Below, in pieces: positions 57,498-64,000 of a stretch of DNA of 64,000 nucleotides. The stretch is taken from positions 1,615,001 through 1,679,000 of the forward strand of contig NZ_JAIWOT010000001.1 of the NCBI RefSeq assembly GCF_021295335.1, read 5' to 3'. The notes beneath the pieces are model-generated. The model was not told where the DNA came from. It searched no databases and was given only the letters and a program-made list of their open reading frames with translations. How positions within the stretch are numbered: position 1 is the stretch's first letter; the number at the start of each line of letters is the position of its first letter. The translations under genes and the position numbers were made by a program. This DNA is from Komagataeibacter sp. FNDCF1. GTDB taxonomy: Bacteria; Pseudomonadota; Alphaproteobacteria; Acetobacterales; Acetobacteraceae.

Positions 57498-58838
57498 ATG
57501 ACCTCCTCTCCCCCGCCTGATCCCGCACGCATGCAGCAGGGGCGGCAGGCCGCATTACTGCGGCTGTCAGCCCTTGTGCATCTGTGCGAACGCCTGCGGA
57601 CCTGCCCGCCCGATGAACTGGATTTCGTGCTGGTCAACGAGAGCCATAATCTCCTTCCCTACCAGCAGGCTGCCCTTTACCGCACGGACAGGCCAGGGAT
57701 TGCAGCCGTATCCGGTACGGCGGTGTTCGATGCAGCCGCCCCCTATGTGCGCTGGCTGGGCCGGGTGTTCGACAGCATCACGCCGCAGGCGGAGGCCAGG
57801 GTACTTGATGTCGCAACCCTGCCTGCGGCACTGCGCAGTGAATGGGCGCAATGGATGGCTCCTCATGCCGTGCTCATTCCGCTGATCGGGCGGCATGGCG
57901 ACGTGGGTACGCTGCTTGTTGCGCGAGCGGATGCGTGGACACAGCCCGACATCCAGGCCCTGGGCATGATTGGTGGCGAGTATGCGGAAAGTCGCCAGCT
58001 TATTGCCTCTCAACCACCCAGGCCACGCGATACACGGCTGCGCAGGCGCGTCGGTGCCGCACTGGTAGCCGCAGTGCTGGTGGCGTTCTACCCGGTCCAT
58101 TCATGGGTTCTGGCCCCGGCCGAAGTCGTGCCGGTTGCCCCCACCTATGTGCGTGCGCCCTTTGCCGGCATTATCCACCAGCTTGATGTCGCCCCCAATA
58201 CCGCCGTGCATGCCGGCACACCGGTGGCGGAACTGGAGCGGGCGCAGCTTGAAAGCCAGTACCAGGTTGCCCGCAAGGCGCTGGAAGTGGCGCGGACCCA
58301 ATATGATGAAGCCATTCAGGCCGGCATGCTCGATGCCAGGGCCCGCGCTCAGGCTGGTGAACTCAAGGGCCGTATCGATGAGGAAGCGGCCCAGATGCGC
58401 TACCAGAGCGAACTGCTGCACCGCGCCACCCTGACCGCCCCGATAGACGGGCTGGCGCTTTACAACGATCCTTCGGAGTGGGTGGGCCGCCCGGTGGAAG
58501 CTGGCGAGCGTATTCTCATGGTCGCCCCTGCCCTATCCCGCCGGATCGAGATCCGCCTGCCCGCAACCGAGATCGCACATTTCGCCCCCGATGCGCGCGT
58601 GCGTTTTTTTGACAATGTGCACCCTGATCATCCGGCAGAAGGGCATCTGGTCTTTACCTCCTACGCAAGCACGCCCACCCCTGCGGGAACGCTGGCCTAT
58701 ACCCTGCGTGCCGATCTGAACGGCGACATCCGCCTTGGCCTGCGCGGCACCGCGCGCATCTATGGCCCACGGCACATGCTGGTGCTGTGGGCCCTGCGCA
58801 AACCACTGGGCATGGTACGGCAATGGCTTTCCTTCTAG
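57498..58838 (+). CDS. GAF-domain/HlyD-like adaptor fusion, inner membrane
   Basis: A 446-residue fusion. Residues about 20-165 form a GAF-like cytosolic domain (LSALVHLCERLRTCPPDELDF; HAVLIPLIGRHGDVGTLLVAR). One transmembrane segment lies at about 184-204 (VGAALVAAVLVAFYPVHSWV). A periplasmic adaptor part follows: VRAPFAGIIHQLDVAPNTAVHAGTPVAELE as lipoyl half 1 (quoted in part: IIHQLDVAPNTAVHAG), a coiled coil at about 248-300 and ATLTAPIDGLALYNDPSEWVG as half 2. GAF joined to an adaptor suggests signal input to export. The stop codon TAG lies within the CTAG target of an IS insertion at 58835-58838, so the protein is intact while its downstream partner is separated. Confidence 0.8.
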   Translation: MTSSPPPDPARMQQGRQAALLRLSALVHLCERLRTCPPDELDFVLVNESHNLLPYQQAALYRTDRPGIAAVSGTAVFDAAAPYVRWLGRVFDSITPQAEARVLDVATLPAALRSEWAQWMAPHAVLIPLIGRHGDVGTLLVARADAWTQPDIQALGMIGGEYAESRQLIASQPPRPRDTRLRRRVGAALVAAVLVAFYPVHSWVLAPAEVVPVAPTYVRAPFAGIIHQLDVAPNTAVHAGTPVAELERAQLESQYQVARKALEVARTQYDEAIQAGMLDARARAQAGELKGRIDEEAAQMRYQSELLHRATLTAPIDGLALYNDPSEWVGRPVEAGERILMVAPALSRRIEIRLPATEIAHFAPDARVRFFDNVHPDHPAEGHLVFTSYASTPTPAGTLAYTLRADLNGDIRLGLRGTARIYGPRHMLVLWALRKPLGMVRQWLSF

Positions 58839-60253
58839 CACTACAGTTGCATTTTATGATGAGTTCTGACTCTATGGCTCACCATGATTCAGGATTTCAT
58901 GAATGGCGGGGCGTCAGTTGAAGAGACGCTGGAACTGTGGGCATCCGGGCTTCGGGCAGCAAAGAAGCGGATTGTACCGCTGTTTACGCAGAAGCGTGTT
59001 GCGGCTTCTGCGTGTGCCTTCCTTGATGTCCTGATTGGTAACGAACCGCGCAAGACAGGATGGATGCGTGCGGAAGCAGCAGGAGATCCTGGTCCGTGGC
59101 GGCAACAGGCGCTTCTGGGTCGCGGGCAATGGGATGCCGATGTCCTTCGTGATGTCGTCAGGGACCATGTGGTCGAGCATCTGGGCACTGAAGAGGGCGT
59201 ACTGGTCATTGACGAGACCGGTTTTCTGAAGAAAGGCCAGGCCTCCTGCGGCGTGGGGCGGCAGTATACGGGTTCCGCCGGCAAGATCACGAACTGCCAG
59301 ATCGGTGTGTTTGGCGCTTATGTTTCGGAACGGGGGCATGCCTTTATCGACCGCGCCCTGTATCTTCCAAAAGACTGGACATCAAAGCCTGAGCGCATGA
59401 AGCGGGTTCACGTTCCTGATGACGTAGTGTTTGCGACCAAACCGGCACTGGCATCGAAGATGATCGAGCGGTGTCTGGATGCTGGTGTGCCTTTCCGTTG
59501 GGTTGCTGCGGACAGCGTTTACGGCGTGGGCGACGTGGAACGCACGCTTCGCCGGGCAGGAATCGGATATGTCCTTGGGGTCAAGGGCAATCACTGGTTC
59601 GGATCATGGGCAATGGAACCGCTGATTGCCGGAGAGGCGAAAGATATTGCAGCAGGACTGCCAGACCAGGCCTGGCGTCGTCTGTCAGCGGGGCACGGCA
59701 CAAAAGGTGAGCGGCTGTATGACTGGGCGTATCTTCCGCTTGCTGACCTGGATGCTGAAGAATTTGACTGCCCTATAGCCGGACCATGGACACGTGGCCT
59801 GCTGATCCGCCGGAACATCGCTGACGGGGACCTTGCCTATTTTACGACCTGGTGCCCGAAAGGGACAACCACGCAGGAACTGGTGAACGTCGAAGGGACG
59901 CGCTGGAGAATTGAAGAAGGGTTCGAGACTGCAAAAAACGAATTCGGTCTCGATCATAACGAAACCCGCTCCTGGCATGGATGGCATCGGCATGTCTCCC
60001 TGGTCATGCTGGCCTATGCCGTCATGGCCAGTGTCCGTTACCAGGCAAACTCACTGAAACCGAAAAAAACACCGCACAGGACACGACAGTCCTCGTCCGC
60101 TGGTCCATCCAGGAAATCAGGCGCCTCGTCGTAAAACTCTCACAACGCAGGTTACCCGTCGCTCACATTCTCAGATGGTCCGTCTTTCGACGAACACATC
60201 AGGCCAGTGCCATCCGCGCGCACTCTCGCCATAAAATGCAACTGTAGTGCTAG
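58835..60253 (+). mobile_element. IS701-family insertion sequence with CTAG target duplication
   Basis: The element proper is 58839-60249 (1411 bp). Perfect 19-bp terminal inverted repeats are CACTACAGTTGCATTTTAT at the left and ATAAAATGCAACTGTAGTG at the right. CTAG flanks both ends (58835-58838 and 60250-60253), which fits the 4-bp YTAR target duplications of this family. It carries one transposase gene. It is inserted in the TAG stop of the GAF-adaptor gene, which the duplication restores. Confidence 0.9.
58884..60134 (+). CDS. IS701-family DDE transposase
   Basis: A 416-residue transposase. The catalytic acidic residues can be placed in VLVIDETGFLKKG (first Asp), WVAADSVYG (second Asp) and TRWRIEEGFETAKNEFGLDHNETRSWHGW (Glu region; quoted in part RIEEGFETAKNEFGLDH). 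The C-terminal HVSLVMLAYAVMAS is typical. The frame is intact and the terminal repeats are perfect, so the copy is probably recent and potentially active. Confidence 0.93.
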   Translation: MIQDFMNGGASVEETLELWASGLRAAKKRIVPLFTQKRVAASACAFLDVLIGNEPRKTGWMRAEAAGDPGPWRQQALLGRGQWDADVLRDVVRDHVVEHLGTEEGVLVIDETGFLKKGQASCGVGRQYTGSAGKITNCQIGVFGAYVSERGHAFIDRALYLPKDWTSKPERMKRVHVPDDVVFATKPALASKMIERCLDAGVPFRWVAADSVYGVGDVERTLRRAGIGYVLGVKGNHWFGSWAMEPLIAGEAKDIAAGLPDQAWRRLSAGHGTKGERLYDWAYLPLADLDAEEFDCPIAGPWTRGLLIRRNIADGDLAYFTTWCPKGTTTQELVNVEGTRWRIEEGFETAKNEFGLDHNETRSWHGWHRHVSLVMLAYAVMASVRYQANSLKPKKTPHRTRQSSSAGPSRKSGASS

Positions 60254-61100
60254 GTTTCGTGGACAAAGGTTGACAGTAACGTCCATGATTGATTCAAAGC
60301 TGCCTTTTGGAGGCGTTGTTGGGCGAGCGAATTGGGCTTTCGGACGAGGAATGGGCCATCATCGGGGCGCTGCTTCCGCCTGAGAGGGGTCGTGGCTGCC
60401 GTCCTGCGCAAGACAATCGTCTGTATTTCGAAGGCATGATGTGGATTGCCCGAACCGGATCGCAGTGGCGCCACCTGCCTGATGATTATGGCAAGTGGAA
60501 CAGCGTGTTCCGACGCTACCGACGATGGGTGACGACAGGCGTGTTCGATGCGATGCTCGAAACCTTGGCTGAAATGGTCGAGCGGGATACCACTGCCGAC
60601 ATGATCGACAGCACGGTGGTCCGGGCACATCATTGTGCTATCGGTATAAAAAAGGGACACAGGAAACCGAGGCGCTTGGCCGATCGCGCGGTGGTTTCAC
60701 CACCAAACTGCACGCCCGATGCGACGCCAGGGGACGCCCTCTCGGTTTTGTCCTGACGCCGGGACAGACCCACGATATTCAGGGTTTCGGCCCGCTGTTC
60801 CGCATGATCGCTGACAAGATCGAGGCGTTACTGGCAGACAAAGGTTACGATGCCGACCTCATTCGCGAGGAACTTGCCAAGGCCGAAATCGAAGCCGTCA
60901 TCCCGAGCAAAAGCAACCGTCGCAATCCTGTACCTCATGATAAAACCAAATATCGCTGGCGCAATCTCGTCGAGCGCCTGTTCAACAAACTCAAGAACTG
61001 GCGACGCGTTGCCACCCGATATGACAAAACCAAGGAATCATATCTTGGCTTCGTCAGTCTCGTGTCAGCACTCCAGTGGATACCCTTTGTCCACGAAACC
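60253..61100 (+). mobile_element. IS5-family insertion sequence (two-frame transposase)
   Basis: About 848 bp bounded by 17-bp perfect inverted repeats, GGTTTCGTGGACAAAGG and CCTTTGTCCACGAAACC. The flanks are TA (60251-60252; 61101-61102), or CTAG (60250-60253; 61100-61103) if one G/C of the repeat is counted as target. It abuts the IS701-family element directly, sharing the same CTAG. Size, two overlapping frames and target fit the IS427-like group of IS5. Confidence 0.85.
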
Positions 61101-61103
61101 TAG
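60289..61103 (+). CDS. IS5-family transposase made by -1 frameshifting (orfA/orfB)
   Basis: The first frame (60289-60756) encodes LSDEEWAIIGALLPPERGRG, MMWIARTGSQWRHLPDDYGKW and DMIDSTVVRAHH, with the first catalytic Asp. The second frame (usable from about 60633, stop 61101-61103) encodes GRSRGGFTTKLHARCDARGRP, LLADKGYDADLIREEL with the second Asp and YRWRNLVERLFNKLKNWR with the Glu. The overlap contains the slippery heptamer A-AAA-AAG at 60648-60654 in the correct phase for -1 slippage, giving a continuous DDE protein. Both parts look intact, so this is programmed frameshifting rather than a mutation. Confidence 0.85.
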
Positions 61104-61122
61104 CTGGCCCGCAGGGCGGCGC

Positions 61123-63228
61123 ATGAACGCATCTCCCCCCTGGCCTGCCCTTCGTGATGACCTGGAACTGTTACGGGGCCCCGTTGTAACCGGCGCGCCG
61201 ACATGGACACTCTATGACCCCACCCGCCACCGTTACGTGCGCCTTGGCAGCATGGAAATGGAAATGCTGCAGCGCTGGGACCTGGGCAACCCGGGCACGA
61301 TTGCCCGCGTTGTGCGTGAACAGACCACGTTTGATGCGCAGCCCGCCGATGTCACGGCCTTTGCCGCCTTCCTGCGCCAGGCCGGGCTGACCACGGCCCA
61401 GACCAGCGCGGACAGTGCCCTGCTGGCCCGGCAGGCACGCAAGCCGCCATTGCTGTCATGGATCGTGCATCATTACCTGTTCCTGCGGGTACGGTTATGC
61501 AATCCCGATCCTGTTCTCAAACGCTGCGTGCCACTAACGAACTGGCTTTTTACCCGCCGGTTCTGTACCGGTCTTGTACTGGCGGTAGGACTGGCGGCTG
61601 TTCTGATCGTGCAGCAATGGAGCCTTTATGCTGCAGGGTTCGTGAATCTCATCACCCCGCAAGGCGCGATCGGGATTGCTCTGGCGCTGACATGCAGCAA
61701 GATGGTGCATGAACTGGGCCATGGTATCGCGGCACGGCATCTTGGCTGCCGGGTACCCGCAATGGGGGTTGCCTTTCTGGTCCTGTGCCCCGTTTTATGG
61801 ACCGATACAACCGATGCGTGGCGGCTGGTACGTGCGCGCGACCGGCTGATTATTGACTGCGCTGGCATGGTGGCCGAAATCATACTGGCCACGCTGGCCA
61901 CCATTGTCTGGAGCATCGTGCCCGACGGTCCGCTCCGTGATGGGCTGTTTACATTAAGCAGTTCGACATGGATCCTTACCCTGTCGGTCAATCTCAGCCC
62001 GCTGATGCGGTTTGACGGGTATTATATCCTGTCCGATCTTATAGGCATTCCCAACCTGCAGGAACGCGCATTTGCATGGACACGCTGGCGCACCCGCAAG
62101 TTCCTGTTTGGTATGGATACCCCTCCGCCCGAGGTCTTTCCCGCATATCGGGGGCTCATGCTGACCGGATACAGCATGGCAACATGGCTTTATCGTTTCT
62201 TCCTGTTCACCGGTATTGCACTGGTTGTCTATCATGCGGTCTTTCCCGCGCTGGGCGTGGTCCTGATGGGAATTGAAATCTGGTTCTTTGTTGCCCGCCC
62301 CATCATGGGGGAACTGGCGCAATGGGTACGGCAGGGCCTGCATGCACCCGGCAACCGCCGTGTACATGTTACGGGGGCCGCTTTTGCAATACTGCTTGCC
62401 CTCCTCGTACTGCCATGGAGTCACTCTGTTCGCGCACCTGCCATATTGCGGGCGGAGGGGCAGAGCATGCTTTATACACAGGATCCGGGTCAGGTGGTGC
62501 ACCTGCTCCCGACAGGCAGCATGGTACGGGCGGGCGAGACCGTGGCCGAATTGCGCTCCCCCCAGCTTGACCATGATCGTGCCGTGTCAGTTGCACGGCT
62601 GGCGACACTGGAGGCCACGCTGTCAGAACGGATGTTTGGCACGGAAGATACGGCCTCGCTTGATGATACGCGCGACAGGATCGAGCAGGAAACAGCCGAA
62701 TGCCTGCGGGCTGAAGCCGCGATAAAACAACTGACCCTCACCGCTCCCTTTAGCGGCATGCTGGTGGATGTTCCACCGGATATTCATGTCGGTGATACAT
62801 TGAAACAGCATGATTATATTGGATCAATCATAACAGAAGACCATGCCGCCATTGAGGCATACGTGCATGAAACGGACATCAGCTTCATACAGCCCGGAGC
62901 AAAGACCACTTTTATAGCAGACAGCCCCGGCACCATGAGAATAACGGGGCATGTACAGTCGATTTCGGTCGCATCCGTTCCTGAACTCGAAGCGGTGGAA
63001 CAGGCATCCCTTTATGGTGGGCATATCAAGGCGCACCGGGACGAGACCAGCCACAGGATCGTGCCGGAAGAAGCGGTCTATCAAGTTATTATCCTGCCAG
63101 ATGGGCCGCTGCCACCGGTCAGGCGGCGCATGAAGGGGATGGTCCGCATCCACGCCACCGCCACCAGCTTTGTGCAGCGGACCTATCGCAAGATTGTCTC
63201 GGTCTTTATGGGAGAAGCTGGCCTGTAA
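61123..63228 (+). CDS. M50 site-2-protease-like/HlyD-adaptor fusion
   Basis: A 701-residue polytopic inner-membrane protein. A soluble PqqD-like N-terminus covers about residues 1-95 (YDPTRHRYVRLGSMEMEML; FLRQAGL). A membrane protease core with the zinc motif HELGH at 196-200 (SKMVHELGHGIAARHLGC) follows, with the third-ligand/Asp motif NLSPLMRFDGYYILSDL at 290-306. More helices to about residue 425 lead to a periplasmic lipoyl/adaptor part (PGQVVHLLPTGSMVRAGETVAELRS, quoted in part VVHLLPTGSMVRAGETV; LTAPFSGMLVDVPPDIHVGD). The start at 61123 lies 19 nt after the restored CTAG; before the IS insertions it would have started 19 nt after the GAF-adaptor stop. It may process or energise export of the giant protein; activity is inferred from intact motifs only. 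Confidence 0.82.
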   Translation: MNASPPWPALRDDLELLRGPVVTGAPTWTLYDPTRHRYVRLGSMEMEMLQRWDLGNPGTIARVVREQTTFDAQPADVTAFAAFLRQAGLTTAQTSADSALLARQARKPPLLSWIVHHYLFLRVRLCNPDPVLKRCVPLTNWLFTRRFCTGLVLAVGLAAVLIVQQWSLYAAGFVNLITPQGAIGIALALTCSKMVHELGHGIAARHLGCRVPAMGVAFLVLCPVLWTDTTDAWRLVRARDRLIIDCAGMVAEIILATLATIVWSIVPDGPLRDGLFTLSSSTWILTLSVNLSPLMRFDGYYILSDLIGIPNLQERAFAWTRWRTRKFLFGMDTPPPEVFPAYRGLMLTGYSMATWLYRFFLFTGIALVVYHAVFPALGVVLMGIEIWFFVARPIMGELAQWVRQGLHAPGNRRVHVTGAAFAILLALLVLPWSHSVRAPAILRAEGQSMLYTQDPGQVVHLLPTGSMVRAGETVAELRSPQLDHDRAVSVARLATLEATLSERMFGTEDTASLDDTRDRIEQETAECLRAEAAIKQLTLTAPFSGMLVDVPPDIHVGDTLKQHDYIGSIITEDHAAIEAYVHETDISFIQPGAKTTFIADSPGTMRITGHVQSISVASVPELEAVEQASLYGGHIKAHRDETSHRIVPEEAVYQVIILPDGPLPPVRRRMKGMVRIHATATSFVQRTYRKIVSVFMGEAGL

Positions 63229-63249
63229 CAGAAATGCGAAGCATCTCTT

Positions 63250-63489
63250 TCTGTCATGAAAAAGGATCTGGCCATCCGTGCCCTGGATATGGCGGTGCGG
63301 CTGCGTGACCCGACGCCCGGCTGCATTTTCCCCTCCGATCATGGCTGCCAGTATAGCTCCCGTGATTTCCAGAAAAAGCTGCTGGCCCATGGATTGCTGG
63401 CTTCAATGTCCGGAAAGGGAAACTGTTTTGACGACGCTGCTGTCGAAACATTTTTCAAAAGCCTGAAGGCGGATGTAGCGCGCCGATAG
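63250..63489 (+). pseudogene. IS3-family transposase (orfB) fragment
   Basis: About 77 residues of the C-terminal integrase core: SDHGCQYSSRDFQKKLL carries the second catalytic Asp region, and MSGKGNCFDDAAVETFFKSLK carries the Glu. The N-terminal two thirds of orfB, all of orfA and the usual end after the LK(A/T)D segment are missing; the frame stops at VARR. An ATG at 63256 is internal to the ancestral gene, not a true start. It lies 22-30 nt after the M50 gene. Confidence 0.85.
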
Positions 63490-63574
63490 GTTTGGAACTG
63501 CGGGACACGAGATGAAACCCCGTTTGAGGGGTTCCACCTTCCTGTCAAGAGACCACCAAGGCCCCTCTCATAGG

Positions 63575-64000
63575 CTAATTAGAGATCAGAACTTCACCAC
63601 GCGGGCCACGTGCGTGCGCCTCTCTGCTGAGCGAATAGGACACGCCAACGGTCTCAATATCGAACCCACCGAACATCTGACGCACTTCGGGCGTATCGTT
63701 CAGTGACATGATGAACCTGCCCTGCAGTCTCGTCAGGCCATCCAGCAGCGCATGGAAGTCCTCACGCCGGAACGGTGCGCCATAATCGTCCTCGCAGTTC
63801 CAGTAGGGCGGATCGAGATAGAACAGCGCATCCACCCGGTCATACCGCCTCAGTACATCGGCAAATGGCAGACACTCGATTGTCACACGGCTAAGGCGGG
63901 CATGGATATCGGCCAGGACAGGCTCCAGCGTATGCACGTCAAACCGGGCGGGACGCAATGATACCCCAAAGTTCCGGCCATTGACCTTCCCGCCAAAAGC
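63575..64000 (-). CDS. DNA adenine methylase (D12 class), 5' part beyond window
   Basis: A partial gene running off the right edge; 141 codons plus stop are visible. FGGKVNGRNFGVS near the edge and the catalytic motif LFYLDPPYWNCEDDYG (DPPY) identify a D12-class N6-adenine methyltransferase, which transfers a methyl group from S-adenosylmethionine. GRFIMSLNDTPEVRQMFGGF and the C-terminal RGPRGEVLISN are conserved. The missing N-terminus should contain the FxGG motif. Next to an IS fragment it is probably phage- or plasmid-derived rather than the cell-cycle methylase. Confidence 0.88.
   Translation of the reverse strand, partial: AFGGKVNGRNFGVSLRPARFDVHTLEPVLADIHARLSRVTIECLPFADVLRRYDRVDALFYLDPPYWNCEDDYGAPFRREDFHALLDGLTRLQGRFIMSLNDTPEVRQMFGGFDIETVGVSYSLSREAHARGPRGEVLISN

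Noticed and set aside
63256-63489. Independent small transposase gene
   Set aside because: The ATG lies inside the integrase core of an IS3-family orfB; the rest of the gene is absent, so it is a fragment.

Overview
The window looks like a chromosome segment of an acetic acid bacterium (Acetobacteraceae), most likely Komagataeibacter/Gluconacetobacter. The reasons are high GC, alphaproteobacterial codon use, an OprB-type sugar porin, a heterotetrameric sarcosine oxidase operon, an Escherichia coli-style fused nuoCD complex I operon, and several IS elements. The genus is an inference from gene content; no marker gene such as 16S rRNA is present. No tRNA, rRNA or CRISPR array was seen.

Left part (1-11.2 kb). 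A fluoride riboswitch precedes a universal-stress-protein gene and crcB (fluoride channel). On the minus strand lies a four-gene catabolic operon: GntR/FCD regulator, DapA-family lyase, aldehyde dehydrogenase and FAD oxidase. Its substrate cannot be read from sequence. Then come glyA, a GlxA/GbdR-type AraC regulator, purU and a YbaK-type tRNA deacylase. A nearly identical 20-bp element lies upstream of both the GntR gene and the AraC-type gene, suggesting shared control.

Sarcosine module (11.4-17.9 kb, minus strand). soxB-soxD-soxA-soxG-sdaA encode the four subunits of tetrahydrofolate-dependent sarcosine oxidase plus serine dehydratase. With glyA and purU next door the set makes a route: sarcosine to glycine plus methylene-THF, glycine to serine, serine to pyruvate, with PurU regenerating free THF.

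Middle (18-28.5 kb). A sparsely coded zone holds a DMT exporter, an MFS transporter with an aldo/keto reductase, a relic of a class III aminotransferase, an unknown 209-residue protein, UDP-glucose dehydrogenase and an OprB porin.

Respiratory operon (28.5-43.7 kb, plus strand). A complete nuoA-B-CD-E-F-G-H-I-J-K-L-M-N operon with overlapping genes is followed by a two-CBS-domain protein. The fused CD subunit and the N7 cysteine set in NuoG mark it as the E. coli-type complex I rather than the usual alphaproteobacterial/mitochondrial type.

Right part (44.2-63.2 kb). This is the most unusual region. A 3458-residue surface/secreted repeat protein has a LEPR-XLL-like N-terminus and a DUF4347 domain but no RTX repeats. 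It is transcribed divergently from four genes for a TolC-like lipoprotein, a periplasmic adaptor, a GAF-domain/adaptor fusion and an M50 metalloprotease/adaptor fusion. No ABC ATPase is visible. I propose a dedicated, ABC-independent export and/or processing machine for the giant protein. Two IS elements (IS701 family and IS5 family) sit back to back exactly at the stop codon of the GAF-adaptor gene, splitting the operon before the M50 gene without damaging either reading frame. The window ends in an IS3-family remnant and a DNA adenine methylase gene cut by the right edge.
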